This document shows, one piece after another, positions 7,283 to 15,940 of a DNA stretch of 52,763 nucleotides. Position 1 is the first letter of the stretch, and each line of letters starts with the position of its first letter. Made by a program: the position numbers and the translations under genes. The stretch comes from Caldisericum sp. (GTDB taxonomy: Bacteria > Caldisericota > Caldisericia > Caldisericales > Caldisericaceae): positions 1 through 52,763 of the forward strand of contig JAEMPV010000069.1 of NCBI GenBank assembly GCA_022759145.1. Reading direction: 5' to 3'. The notes under the pieces are model-generated. The model was not told where the DNA came from. It saw only the letters and a list, made by a program, of their open reading frames with translations, and made no database searches.

Positions 7283-8537
7283 AGTTTATACCCTCCAGTT
7301 GCTTCTTTGTGAATTTATATCCTCTTTCAAGCACTACGATATTTGTAGGCGTTACATAGAAATATTTTTTATCAAACTCGGGATTGTAACCTATCTCCAT
7401 ACCATCTGGTATCTCTACATGTTTATCAATTATTGCACGTCTTATTTTTACATTCCGTCCGATTTTAACTTCTCCAAAAATAATTGAATCTTCAATTATA
7501 CTTCCTGCTTTAACTTTTACATCATAGAAAATAATCGAATTTCTAATTTGTGCGCCACTTATTATTGAGCCCTCTCCTATGATTGAATTTTCTACCTTAC
7601 TTTCAACAAGAGAACCGTCAAGTTCACCTTCTGTAATTTTACAAGGTGGATATTGCCTTGAATGTGTGTATATCGGCCAGCTTCTATCGAAGATATCGAT
7701 TTTTGGTCGTGGCGAGAGAATGTCCATATTTGCGCAGTAATAAGCGTCAATAGTTCCTACATCCTGAAAATAACCGAGACTGCCATCCTTGTTTCTGAAT
7801 TGATGCGAATAAACTTTATAGCCATGATGAATTGCATATGGTATCACATCTTTTCCAAAATCGTGCGAAGATGTTGAGACTTCGGCATCGTGAGTAAGAA
7901 GTTCAACGAGCGTATTTGGATTAAAAATATACACGCCCATTGATGCAAGGCACTTAGAAGGGTCGTCCTTTAAGGTGGGAGGGTCTTTTGGTTTTTCCTT
8001 GAAGTTTATTATTCTTCCAGTTTCATCTACCTCCATTATTCCAAAGGCACTTGCCCTTTCCTTTTCTATAACTATCGTTGCTATTGTAAGGTCAGCGTTA
8101 TTTTTAAGGTGTGTCTCTATCATATCCTTATAGTCCATCTTATAGATGTGGTCTCCCGAAAGTATCAGAACAAGTTTTGGTTTTTCCTGTTCAATGAAGT
8201 AAAGATTCTGGAATACTGCATCTGCCGTCCCAAGATACCACCTTTCGCCAAATATCTGTTGTGGTGGAACATCAACTACATATTCGTTAAATCTCACATT
8301 AAGAAAATTCCACGCAAGAGCAAGGTGTCTTCTTAATGATGCTGACTTGTACTGAGTTGCAACGGCAATTCTTCTTATACCTGAGTTTACACAATTACTG
8401 AGGGTGAAGTCGATAATCCTGAACTTTCCTCCAAACGGTACCGCTGGCTTTGCCCTCTCTTTTGTTAGAGGGTATAATCTCTCGCCTTTGCCACCTGCAA
8501 GCAAATACGCAAAAACATCTTTCTCGATGTTTATCAT
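7260..8537 (-). CDS. glgC: Glucose-1-phosphate adenylyltransferase
   Basis: This 425-residue protein has the GlgC nucleotidyltransferase start LLAGGKGERLYPLTKERAKPAVPFGGK (residues 12-38), then LSGDHIYKMDY and FKEKPKDP. A C-terminal left-handed beta-helix (about residues 300-400) carries IIEDSIIFGEVKIGRNVKI hexapeptide repeats. It makes ADP-glucose from glucose-1-phosphate and ATP, the committed step of bacterial glycogen synthesis. It is followed by DUF4912 and GH57 branching enzyme genes. No glycogen synthase gene is in the window. A TATAAT on this strand 18 bases before the ATG may give it its own promoter. Confidence 0.96.
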   Translation of the reverse strand: MINIEKDVFAYLLAGGKGERLYPLTKERAKPAVPFGGKFRIIDFTLSNCVNSGIRRIAVATQYKSASLRRHLALAWNFLNVRFNEYVVDVPPQQIFGERWYLGTADAVFQNLYFIEQEKPKLVLILSGDHIYKMDYKDMIETHLKNNADLTIATIVIEKERASAFGIMEVDETGRIINFKEKPKDPPTLKDDPSKCLASMGVYIFNPNTLVELLTHDAEVSTSSHDFGKDVIPYAIHHGYKVYSHQFRNKDGSLGYFQDVGTIDAYYCANMDILSPRPKIDIFDRSWPIYTHSRQYPPCKITEGELDGSLVESKVENSIIGEGSIISGAQIRNSIIFYDVKVKAGSIIEDSIIFGEVKIGRNVKIRRAIIDKHVEIPDGMEIGYNPEFDKKYFYVTPTNIVVLERGYKFTKKQLEGINYGKPEQT

Positions 8538-8555
8538 AGTGACCCCTTTTTATTT

Positions 8556-8561
8556 ATTATA
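8556..8561 (-). promoter_or_regulatory. Possible -10 element upstream of glgC
   Basis: On the minus strand the ruvB-glgC gap contains TATAAT, 18 bases before the glgC ATG, followed by an AAAGGGG ribosome binding site. No clear -35 box lies 16-18 bases upstream, where the ruvB end would supply it. It may allow glycogen genes to be expressed apart from the ruv genes. Confidence 0.4.
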
Positions 8562-8577
8562 ATACTATTTCTTAAAT

Positions 8578-9543
8578 TTAGAATAAAGAAGTTTTCGAAT
8601 CGTTAGGTTTAATTCCAAGATATTCTTTTGCTTGTGGTGTTATAAGTCTTCCTTTTTGTGTCCTTACAATGAAGTTTATTTTTATAAGGTATGGCTCTAC
8701 GATTTCTTCAATTGTACCTCTATCTTCACCCATTGCTGTTGAAATCGCCTCGATGCCTGCAGGGCCTCCATTAAAGTTTTGGAGTAGTATTTTGAGATAT
8801 TTTCTATCAATTTCGTTAAGGCCGTAATCATCTATATTGAGACTCTTAAATGCGTTAATTGCTACTTCTTTTGTTATTTCTTTTAATCCATTTACATTTG
8901 AAAAGTCTCTAACCCTTTTTAAAAGTTGTATGCCTATTCTTGGAGTGCCTCTTGCACGTTTCCCTATTTCGTAAGCGCCTTCTTCCGTAATTTCAACTCC
9001 TAAGATTTTAGCATCTCTTAAAACTATTTTCATTATTTCCTCAGGGCTATAGAGTTCAAGGTGAAAGACCATTCCAAATCTATCCCTGAGTGGTGGGGAT
9101 ATAAGTCCAAATCTTGTTGTTGCACCAATTAGGGTAAAGGGATGTAAATTCAAAGTGATTGTATGTGCACTTCTTTTTGCACCTGCAACAATTGGCAGTT
9201 TAAAGTCTTCCATAGCAGAGTAAAGTACTTCTTCAACAGGCTTAGGAAGTCTATGGATTTCATCAATAAAAAGAATATCGTTGTTGGATAGATTTATGAG
9301 AATACCCGCAAGGTCTGAAACCTTTTCTATTGAAGGTCCTGTTGCATATTTGAGATTTACTTGAAGTTCCTCCGCAATTATTTTTGCAAGTGTTGTTTTG
9401 CCTAATCCTGGTGGTCCGTAGAAAAGGATATGCTCGAGATGGTCATTTCTTGATTTTGATGACTGAATTGCAATCTTTATACTTTCAACAACTTTTTCCT
9501 GCCCTATAAATTCATCTAAACTTTGTGGTCTAATGTTTTTCAT
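8578..9543 (-). CDS. ruvB: Holliday junction branch migration ATPase RuvB
   Basis: This 321-residue AAA+ protein starts RPQSLDEFIGQEKV. The Walker A motif is GPPGLGKTT (residues 43-51) and the Walker B is ILFIDEIHRLPKPVEE. It also has sensor 1 IGATTRFGLISPPLRDRF, and a C-terminal winged helix with GGPAGIEAISTAMGEDRGTIEE. RuvB hexamers drive branch migration with RuvA. The start overlaps the ruvA end by 14 bases. It is slightly shorter than average but contains every domain. Confidence 0.97.
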   Translation of the reverse strand: MKNIRPQSLDEFIGQEKVVESIKIAIQSSKSRNDHLEHILFYGPPGLGKTTLAKIIAEELQVNLKYATGPSIEKVSDLAGILINLSNNDILFIDEIHRLPKPVEEVLYSAMEDFKLPIVAGAKRSAHTITLNLHPFTLIGATTRFGLISPPLRDRFGMVFHLELYSPEEIMKIVLRDAKILGVEITEEGAYEIGKRARGTPRIGIQLLKRVRDFSNVNGLKEITKEVAINAFKSLNIDDYGLNEIDRKYLKILLQNFNGGPAGIEAISTAMGEDRGTIEEIVEPYLIKINFIVRTQKGRLITPQAKEYLGIKPNDSKTSLF

Positions 9544-10093
9544 TGCTCAACTTTTTAATACCTTCTTTTATCATTTCTTCTATATTTTCACTACGGTCTA
9601 TAGACTTAATTATTTCTTTAACTTTGCTCTTTTCAAAGCCAAGTGAAACAAGAGAATCTATCACTATATCGAGTGTTTCATCTCCTGGCTCTTCAAGTTT
9701 CTTTAACTCGCCTCCAATTTCGAGAACGATTCTTTTCGCAGTCTTTTCGCCGAGACCTTTTACCTTCAGGAAAGGTGAATAGTCTCCCTTCTTTATTGAC
9801 TCTTTAATCTCATCAAGTTTTAAAGTAGCAAAAATATCCAGCGCTTTCTTTGGACCAACGCCTGAGATTTTGTCGATAATGAGTTTAAAGAATTGCAGTT
9901 CTTCCTTTGTTCTAAAACCAAATAGGTTTATTTCGTTTTCTTTAATATCTTCGTAGATGTATAATTCATGCGTCTTTCCAATTTCGAAAGTCTCAGGATG
10001 TGCAATAAACACTTCGAAACCAACCCCGCCTATATCAATTATTACTGCGTTTTCTTCTAATTCTTCAATTACGCCTTTTAATTTTTTAATCAT
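9530..10093 (-). CDS. ruvA: Holliday junction branch migration protein RuvA
   Basis: This 187-residue protein has the OB-fold N-terminal domain (residues 1-62), tandem helix-hairpin-helix motifs with ISGVGPKKALDIF and VKGLGEKTAKRIVLEI, and a short C-terminal RuvB-binding domain (SLVSLGFEKSKVKEII). RuvA binds the junction as a tetramer and loads RuvB. It overlaps ruvC upstream by 8 bases and ruvB downstream by 14, so the three ruv genes form a tightly coupled unit. Confidence 0.97.
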   Translation of the reverse strand: MIKKLKGVIEELEENAVIIDIGGVGFEVFIAHPETFEIGKTHELYIYEDIKENEINLFGFRTKEELQFFKLIIDKISGVGPKKALDIFATLKLDEIKESIKKGDYSPFLKVKGLGEKTAKRIVLEIGGELKKLEEPGDETLDIVIDSLVSLGFEKSKVKEIIKSIDRSENIEEMIKEGIKKLSNEKH

Positions 10094-10613
10094 CTATCGT
10101 CCTTGAGTAGAAATTGTAAGAATAAATGTGACATAAAGCGATTGCTATTGCATCTGCTGCATCATCTGGTTTTGGAACAGTGTCTAAGTTTAGGATTGCT
10201 TTTAGTGTATTCTGCACCTCAACTTTAGATGCTCTTCCAAAACCCACAACCGTCTTTTTTGCTTCAAGCGGTGTGTATTCAAAAACTTGTTTTTTGTGAA
10301 TGTGCGAGGCAAGTAAAATAACACCTCTTGCTTCACTTACACTAACTACCGTTTTAAGATTTGTATTAAAGAATATCTTTTCAATAGAAACGAAATCAAT
10401 TTGGTGATTTTTGAAGATATCGTCCAGATTTTCATAAAGAATGCCGAGTCTTTTACCTAACTCGGCACCTTTATTTGTTCTTATAACTCCGTAACTTACT
10501 AAATTAATTCTATCTTCTTCTTTTTCAACAATTGCAAAACCTGTAGTTGCAATTCCTGGGTCAATTCCAAGAACTGAAAACCTATCAATATTACGAGCCA
10601 ATTCTTTCTGCAA
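10086..10613 (-). CDS. ruvC: Crossover junction endodeoxyribonuclease RuvC
   Basis: This protein of up to 175 residues has the RNase H-like fold of RuvC. The four acidic residues expected at the active site are visible: Asp18 in LGIDPGIATTG, Glu78 in SIEKIFFNTN, and an Asp pair plus Asp154 in PDDAADAIAIAL. RuvC cuts Holliday junctions moved by RuvAB. The upstream-most start is TTG at 10613, inside the yebC end. A second TTG at 10601 is equally possible and neither has a strong ribosome binding site. There is no ATG before the conserved core. Confidence 0.93.
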   Translation of the reverse strand: MQKELARNIDRFSVLGIDPGIATTGFAIVEKEEDRINLVSYGVIRTNKGAELGKRLGILYENLDDIFKNHQIDFVSIEKIFFNTNLKTVVSVSEARGVILLASHIHKKQVFEYTPLEAKKTVVGFGRASKVEVQNTLKAILNLDTVPKPDDAADAIAIALCHIYSYNFYSRTIDD

Positions 10614-11355
10614 TTGCTTTTAACTCTTCTTCGTCGATATCGTAGTTTGTATAGTAATCCTGGACGTCGTCGTGGTTTTCAAGTTCGTCCGAGAGTTTAA
10701 CAACTCTTACAGCATCCTCACCTGTAACCTTTACAAGCGTTTTCGGAATCATAACCAATTCTGCTTCTTTGATTTTGAATCCCTTTTCTTCAAGTGCTGT
10801 CTTTACCTTATCAAGGTCTTGTGGTGCCGTATATACTGTAAATACGCCCTCTTCTTCTTTAAGGTCTTCTGCACCCGCATCAGCAATTTCCATAAATAAT
10901 TCATCAAATGACAAGCCATTAGAGTCTTCTAATTCGATCTGTCCCTTTGCTTCGAAGTTCCAGGATACAGCACCGGATTCAGCAAGGTTGCCGCCATAGT
11001 TAGAGAAAATTTTTCTTAACTCTGCGATTGTTCTATTTTTGTTATCAGTTGAGATTTTTATAATGAAAGCAGTTCCCGCAGGACCATAGGCTTCATATGT
11101 GTATTCTTCGTATGTAACACCTGGCAACTCACCTGTTCCTCTCATTATTGCCTGTTTAATTTTATCCATCGGCATTCCAAGTCTTTTTGCCTTATCAACA
11201 GCGTTTCTCAATCTCGCATTTGTTTCAGGGTTGCCGCCACCGGTTTTTGCAGCAATAATCAGTTCCTTTGTTAATTTTGTAAATAACTGTCCTCTTTTTG
11301 CGTCTTGAACGGACTTTCTTCCTTGTATATTATGCCATTTAGAGTGTCCTGACAT
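10591..11355 (-). CDS. yebC: YebC/PmpR-family regulatory or translation factor
   Basis: This 254-residue protein begins MSGHSKWHNIQGRKSVQDAKRG, the signature of the YebC family. It keeps the three-domain length, with GTGELPGVTYEEYTYEAYGPAG and a C-terminal LENHDDVQDYYTNYDI. Members have been described as DNA-binding regulators, and more recently as factors that help ribosomes through proline stretches. The yebC-ruvC-ruvA-ruvB order is widely conserved. A GGGAGGTTG site precedes the ATG, which lies 12 bases after pdxT. Confidence 0.96.
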   Translation of the reverse strand: MSGHSKWHNIQGRKSVQDAKRGQLFTKLTKELIIAAKTGGGNPETNARLRNAVDKAKRLGMPMDKIKQAIMRGTGELPGVTYEEYTYEAYGPAGTAFIIKISTDNKNRTIAELRKIFSNYGGNLAESGAVSWNFEAKGQIELEDSNGLSFDELFMEIADAGAEDLKEEEGVFTVYTAPQDLDKVKTALEEKGFKIKEAELVMIPKTLVKVTGEDAVRVVKLSDELENHDDVQDYYTNYDIDEEELKAIAERIGS

Positions 11356-11367
11356 GTTTCAACCTCC

Positions 11368-11946
11368 CTATTTATTTAAAAATTTTTCTACACTTTCTAT
11401 AAACATTTTATGAATTCGTGGATCATTTCCAAGTTCAGGATGGAAGGCTGATGCAAAAACATTCCCCTGTCTTAAGAAAACAACCCCCTCATCAAGCGCC
11501 GCAAGCGCTTCTACATCACTTCCTAATTCAACTGCAACTGGTGCCCTAATGAATATTGCATGGAAGGGACTTTCAAGACCTTTTACATTTAAGTCTATTT
11601 CCATACTGTCTATCTGCCTTCCGAATGCGTTTCTTATTACTGTAATATCGAGAATCCCTAATGTAAATTGTTCGTAGTTTTTTATTCTCTTTGCAAGAAG
11701 AATCATCCCGGCGCATGTCCCATAGACAGGCATACCTTCCGAAATTCTTTCTTTAATTACATTCTCAAGTTCGAATTTTGTAATTAGCCTTCCCATTGTG
11801 GTGCTTTCGCCACCTGGCATAATAAGTCCATCAACGGACTTAATTTGCTCTGCGGTCTTTACTGGAATTGCCTCAACTCCAAGGCTTTTAACCATATTTA
11901 TGTGTTCTGAAACAGCACCTTGTAATGCTAATACTCCTATTCTCAT
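11368..11946 (-). CDS. pdxT: Pyridoxal 5'-phosphate synthase glutaminase subunit PdxT
   Basis: This 192-residue class I glutamine amidotransferase has the Cys nucleophile at Cys78 in VYGTCAGMILLA. The His169 and Glu171 partners are in AFHPEL. It also has the oxyanion strand MPGGESTTMGRL. It releases ammonia from glutamine and passes it to PdxS. It lies one base after pdxS and is certainly in the same operon. Length matches the family. Confidence 0.97.
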   Translation of the reverse strand: MRIGVLALQGAVSEHINMVKSLGVEAIPVKTAEQIKSVDGLIMPGGESTTMGRLITKFELENVIKERISEGMPVYGTCAGMILLAKRIKNYEQFTLGILDITVIRNAFGRQIDSMEIDLNVKGLESPFHAIFIRAPVAVELGSDVEALAALDEGVVFLRQGNVFASAFHPELGNDPRIHKMFIESVEKFLNK

Positions 11947-11947
11947 C

Positions 11948-12835
11948 TTATTCGCTCCTTACTTGCATTAATTTATCTTCGGTAAGATCTCTTATATCAA
12001 TACCCTTCATTTCTTCACCGAGGTCTTCTGAAACCTTTGCAATAATCTTTGGATCGTCAAAATATGTTGTTGCAGCAACTATTGCTTCTGCTCTCTTTCT
12101 TGGATTGGAGGACTTAAAAATGCCAGAGCCCACAAATACGCCGTCTGCACCTAACTGCATCATAAGCGCTGCATCGGCAGGAGTTGCAATACCACCTGCA
12201 GCAAAGTTTACCACAGGAAGTCTTCCTAATTCTTTCACTTCCTTTACGAGTTCAATTGGTGCTCCAATTTCCTTTGCCTCGACATACAATTCCTCTTCAC
12301 TCATATTTTGAATTTTCCTTATTTCATCCATTACCATACGCATATGTCTTACTGCTTCAACAATATTGCCTGTTCCAGGTTCACCTTTAGTCCTAATCAT
12401 TGAAGCGCCTTCAGCAATTCTTCTTAATGCTTCGCCAAGGTTCCTTGCGCCACATACAAATGGGACTTTAAATTTCCACTTATCTATATGGTGAGTTTCA
12501 TCTGCTGGTGTGAGAACTTCACTCTCATCTATGAAGTCAATGCCAATAGCTTCCAATACCTGCGCTTCAACGAAGTGGCCAATTCTTACCTTTGCCATTA
12601 CAGGAATGGAAACAGCATTCATTATTGCTTTTACAAGAGCAGGGTCAGCCATTCTTGCAACTCCACCCTGTGCCCTTATATCAGCAGGTATTTTTTCCAA
12701 AGCCATTACTGCAACTGCACCTGCAGCTTCTGCAATTTTTGCTTGCTCTACGGAGGTAACATCCATAATTACTCCACCTTTTAACATTTGAGCAAGCCCT
12801 CTTTTTACTTTTACGCTTCCAAAAATTTCTTCCAT
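11948..12835 (-). CDS. pdxS: Pyridoxal 5'-phosphate synthase lyase subunit PdxS
   Basis: This 295-residue TIM-barrel enzyme starts [19 protein letters not shown] and carries Asp25 and the ribose-phosphate-binding Lys82 in MAKVRIGH. A second lysine lies in the [10 protein letters not shown] phosphate loop. With PdxT it makes pyridoxal 5'-phosphate from ribose-5-phosphate, glyceraldehyde-3-phosphate and glutamine. A promoter with TTGATT and TAAAAT boxes and an AGGAGG site lie upstream. This is probably the head of the long minus-strand run. Confidence 0.98.
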   Translation of the reverse strand: MEEIFGSVKVKRGLAQMLKGGVIMDVTSVEQAKIAEAAGAVAVMALEKIPADIRAQGGVARMADPALVKAIMNAVSIPVMAKVRIGHFVEAQVLEAIGIDFIDESEVLTPADETHHIDKWKFKVPFVCGARNLGEALRRIAEGASMIRTKGEPGTGNIVEAVRHMRMVMDEIRKIQNMSEEELYVEAKEIGAPIELVKEVKELGRLPVVNFAAGGIATPADAALMMQLGADGVFVGSGIFKSSNPRKRAEAIVAATTYFDDPKIIAKVSEDLGEEMKGIDIRDLTEDKLMQVRSE

Positions 12836-12858
12836 ATCCTTTACCTCCTAACCTTTAT

Positions 12859-12886
12859 ATTTTACACTTTTTTCCTAAAAAATCAA
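12859..12886 (-). promoter_or_regulatory. Promoter of pdxS
   Basis: Read on the minus strand, TTGATT (12886-12881) is followed after 16 bases by TAAAAT (12864-12859). An AGGAGG ribosome binding site and the pdxS ATG at 12835 come next. The spacing is ideal for a housekeeping sigma factor. The region is divergent from the glycerate kinase promoter. Confidence 0.65.
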
Positions 12887-12911
12887 CATTAAATTTTGTT
12901 TTTCTTTGTAT

Positions 12912-12917
12912 TATAAT
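12912..12917 (+). promoter_or_regulatory. -10 element of the glycerate kinase gene
   Basis: TATAAT lies 19 bases before the ATG at 12937. An AGGAGGT ribosome binding site (12924-12930) falls at the expected transcript start, so the leader would be very short. The -35 region is weak (TTAAAT at 12889-12894). Confidence 0.55.
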
Positions 12918-12936
12918 ACTTACAGGAGGTGCTTTT

Positions 12937-14283
12937 ATGATCGACATTGAAAAATTATCGCTTAATGTAGAAGAAGATACTCTCAAGAAATTCAGAAAAA
13001 TTGTTCTTAGTGCTCTTGAAAGTGCACTTGAGAGTGTCGACCCTTACAAAAGCGTCAAAAATTCTATAAAGAAGGAAAATAACACAATTACTATTGAAGG
13101 TGTTAGTTTTAAATTGGATGACTTTTCTCATATTTATGTAATTGCCTTTGGTAAGGCAAGCATTAAAATGTTTAAGGCTATTTCGGAAATTCTTCCAATT
13201 ACAGAAGGTATCGTGGTGAGTAACTTTGAAGAAGCGCTCAATTTCCCCAATGTAAAATTCGTAAAAGGTGGTCATCCAATACCAGATCAAAACAGTATAA
13301 AAGCAGGCTTTGAGATTTTAGATTTAGCAAGCAAAACGACGAGTTCTGATTTAACAATTGTTCTTATTTCTGGTGGTGGGTCTGCCCTCGTTGAGAGCCC
13401 ATTGATTCCATTAGAAAGACTTCAAGAACTTACTAAAAAACTTATGAAAAGTGGTGCCGACATTAATGAACTCAACGCTGTAAGAAAACATCTATCAAGG
13501 ATAAAAGGAGGAAAACTTCTAAAAAACCTCAAAGGGAAAGTTATTTCTCTTATTATTTCGGATGTTATTTTCGATCCTCTTGATGTTATTGCGTCTGGTC
13601 CTACTTATTTTGATTCAACAACTTTTGAAGATGCGATCGCTATCATTAAAAAATACAAGCTTGAAAAAGAATTTGAGGATGTTTTGAATATTTTTGAGAA
13701 TGGTGTAAGAGGTGAAATCGAAGAAACGCTTAAAGTTGGTGAAAAACTTGATTGTGAATTTGTAAATCGAATTATCGCATCCAACTATATAGCAACTAAA
13801 TCTATGCTTAGTTACCTTGAAAGCATTGGATTACAAACTTTTTATCTGGGTCCTGCAATTCAAGGCGTTGCTTCTTCTGTCTCCAAAACTATTGCTTCTA
13901 TTGGAAAATCTATTGATCTTGGTTACATTGATTTAAAGAAGCCTGTTACGGTTGTTTTTGGAGGAGAAACAACAGTAGAAGTTAAGGGAAATGGTATTGG
14001 TGGCAGAAACACTGAATTTACTTTGTATATGGCAAAATATCTTGACGGAACAAATTTTGTTTTTGCTTCAATTGGAACAGATGGAATTGATGGAGTAAGT
14101 CCTGCTGCAGGCGCAATTGCAGATTCATCCACCTTGAAAAAGGCACATAGATTAGGCTTGGACATAAATAAGTTTCTGGAGAATAACGACTCTTATACAT
14201 TCTTTGAAAATATTGGCGATGCAATAATTACAGGTCCAACAGGAACAAATGTCGCTGATGTTGCAGTACTTTTGATCTATTAG
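12937..14283 (+). CDS. Glycerate 2-kinase (GckA/MOFRL family)
   Basis: This 448-residue protein belongs to the class II glycerate kinases. The N-terminal DUF4147 Rossmann-like domain has VIAFGKASIKMF, KGGHPIPD and LISGGGSALVESP. The C-terminal MOFRL domain has VVFGGETTVEVKGNGIGGRNTE and SIGTDGIDGVSPAAGAI. These kinases usually make 2-phosphoglycerate from glycerate and ATP. It converges with a GntP-type permease across a shared terminator, which suggests uptake and use of glycerate or a related sugar acid. Hydroxypyruvate reductase is a common older misannotation for this family. Confidence 0.92.
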   Translation: MIDIEKLSLNVEEDTLKKFRKIVLSALESALESVDPYKSVKNSIKKENNTITIEGVSFKLDDFSHIYVIAFGKASIKMFKAISEILPITEGIVVSNFEEALNFPNVKFVKGGHPIPDQNSIKAGFEILDLASKTTSSDLTIVLISGGGSALVESPLIPLERLQELTKKLMKSGADINELNAVRKHLSRIKGGKLLKNLKGKVISLIISDVIFDPLDVIASGPTYFDSTTFEDAIAIIKKYKLEKEFEDVLNIFENGVRGEIEETLKVGEKLDCEFVNRIIASNYIATKSMLSYLESIGLQTFYLGPAIQGVASSVSKTIASIGKSIDLGYIDLKKPVTVVFGGETTVEVKGNGIGGRNTEFTLYMAKYLDGTNFVFASIGTDGIDGVSPAAGAIADSSTLKKAHRLGLDINKFLENNDSYTFFENIGDAIITGPTGTNVADVAVLLIY

Positions 14284-14288
14284 AATTT

Positions 14289-14312
14289 TTGGCCCCGACT
14301 TAGCGGGGCCAA
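14289..14312. terminator. Bidirectional hairpin between glycerate kinase and GntP permease genes
   Basis: TTGGCCCCG and CGGGGCCAA form a 9-bp GC-rich stem with an ACTTAG loop between two convergent genes. On the plus strand it is followed by TTTAAATT, a weak U tract. On the minus strand the following bases are A-rich. It probably ends both transcripts, although it lacks an ideal U run. Confidence 0.7.
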
Positions 14313-14325
14313 TTTAAATTGATGT

Positions 14326-15711
14326 CTATCCGAAAATAAGCGAAAGGAGAAGCACTCCTATTAAAGCACCAATACCCGAGACAAGAGAGCCAACCGTTTG
14401 TAATTTATAAGCCTGTTCCACATCCATATCGGAGAAGTTTGCTACAACCCAGAAATAGGAGTCGTTTGCATGTGATACAACCATTGCACCAGCACCTATT
14501 GCAAGTACAACAAGGGCTTTTTGAGGTGTAGTTGTATAACCAAGAGCAGGAAGCATTGGTGCAAGAATCGAAGATGTTGTTATAAGCGAAACAGTAGAAG
14601 AGCCTTGTGCGGTCTTAATTGCTGCAGCAATTATGAATGGAAGCAAGAGTCCCATGTTCAGTTTTGCAAGTTGTGTACCAAGAAAGTTTCCTACACCACT
14701 TGCTCTTAAAACGCTCCCAAGTGAACCACCTGCCGCAGTTATTACAAGGATGATCGCTGATGTTTTGATTGCTTCTCCCACCCAGCCATCAAATACCTGT
14801 TTTTCCCACTTAGTTAAAGTTGATGCAATAAAGACGCCTATAAGAAGAGCGATGTTTGGATTTCCAAGAAATACAAATAGTTGTTTTAAGAAACCCGTTC
14901 CAAATGGATTTGTCGGAAATAATGCAATTGAATTTAGAGCAATGAGGATAAGAGGAAGGACAATCGGTAAGAAAGACATAAATGGGCTTGGAAGTTTGCC
15001 AAAGCTCTTTTTAAGATCTTCGAATGTTTTTCCGTGCCCTGGATCAATCCAGATTTTCTTACCTACCTTTATAGCATATAGCCATCCAAATAACATTGCA
15101 GGAATTGCTGCTACAAGTCCCAGGAGGATTACAAGTCCTAAATCTGCTCCGATATTTCCTGCGGCAGCAATAGGACCTGGAGTTGGGGGAACAAGGCAGT
15201 GAGTCGAATACAATCCCATCGAAAGTGCCGTTCCCATTACCGCAAGAGAAATTCCTGATGCCTGTGCAAGACTTCTGTTCAATGCCTGTAGAATTACGAA
15301 ACCGGAGTCACAAAATACAGGTATCGAAACTATATAACCTGCTATTGCCATTGCAAGAGGAGCATTATAACTTCCTACAATCTTTAGTATTGTTTCAGCC
15401 ATTACAATTGCAGCACCTGTCTTCTCAAGAAAATACCCAAGAATTGTTCCGAGAACAATTACAATTCCTATGCTTGTTAATGTGCTTCCGAATCCACCGG
15501 TAATGAGATTAATAAGTCCCGAAATTGTTTGGTCACCTTTTTTGACATCAAGTAATGGGGGAGTTCCTGTGAATGCAAAAGAAAGAAGTCCGTAAAGAAG
15601 TGCAGCGAGAAGCAATACCAAAAATGCATTTACTCTTAACTTAGCTGTCATGTAAACAATGAAAACAATTGTTAAAACTAATAGGATTGTTTGGATAATT
15701 CCTGCGCTCAT
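14326..15711 (-). CDS. GntP-family gluconate/glycerate proton symporter
   Basis: This 461-residue membrane protein has about 12-14 hydrophobic segments. It shows GntP family features: the start with ILLVLTIVFIVYMTAKLRVNAF, SIPVFCDSGFVIL, HCLVPPTPGPIAAA, and the late SHANDSYFWVVANFSDM. GntP members import gluconate, glycerate or other hydroxy acids with protons. The convergent glycerate kinase makes glycerate the likely substrate, but this rests on neighbourhood. It has an AAGGAGGTG site and a consensus-like promoter about 105 bases upstream. Confidence 0.92.
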   Translation of the reverse strand: MSAGIIQTILLVLTIVFIVYMTAKLRVNAFLVLLLAALLYGLLSFAFTGTPPLLDVKKGDQTISGLINLITGGFGSTLTSIGIVIVLGTILGYFLEKTGAAIVMAETILKIVGSYNAPLAMAIAGYIVSIPVFCDSGFVILQALNRSLAQASGISLAVMGTALSMGLYSTHCLVPPTPGPIAAAGNIGADLGLVILLGLVAAIPAMLFGWLYAIKVGKKIWIDPGHGKTFEDLKKSFGKLPSPFMSFLPIVLPLILIALNSIALFPTNPFGTGFLKQLFVFLGNPNIALLIGVFIASTLTKWEKQVFDGWVGEAIKTSAIILVITAAGGSLGSVLRASGVGNFLGTQLAKLNMGLLLPFIIAAAIKTAQGSSTVSLITTSSILAPMLPALGYTTTPQKALVVLAIGAGAMVVSHANDSYFWVVANFSDMDVEQAYKLQTVGSLVSGIGALIGVLLLSLIFG

Positions 15712-15815
15712 TGCGCACCTCCTTTTGTCTTAATTTTTTTCTTTTCGATATTTTTTCTCCGTTTTCACCTCCCTTAAAGAGGAATTTGTAAATATTAAAG
15801 CATAATTGTTTTTAT

Positions 15816-15843
15816 ATTCTACAAAAGAAAAAATTTGTGTCAA
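15816..15843 (-). promoter_or_regulatory. Promoter of the GntP permease gene
   Basis: On the minus strand a perfect TTGACA (15843-15838) is followed after 16 bases by TAGAAT (15821-15816). The leader to the ATG at 15711 is about 100 bases, unusually long for this genome. It contains a second GGGAGG stretch but no convincing structure. The interval 15712-15931 holds only this promoter and the divergent DUF72 promoter. Confidence 0.75.
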
Positions 15844-15918
15844 GCAAAGGGTTCATTTTAAAAAGACAAATTCAATGGATTAGATTTATTATATTATTAA
15901 ACAATGCCAAACTTTTGC

Positions 15919-15924
15919 TAAAAT
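15919..15924 (+). promoter_or_regulatory. Extended -10 element of the DUF72 gene
   Basis: TGCTAAAAT is an extended -10 box. Transcription would begin about 15931, right at GGTGG. This gives either a leaderless message starting at GTG 15932 or a 9-10 base leader with GGTGG serving GTG 15941. No good -35 box is visible. Confidence 0.5.
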
Positions 15925-15940
15925 GTATTAGGTGGTAGGT

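Noticed and set aside
15712-15775. Leader peptide of 13 codons upstream of the GntP gene
   Set aside because: A GTG and short frame follow GGGAGG, but the site touches the GTG with no spacing and the peptide is only lysine-rich; no regulatory structure is visible.
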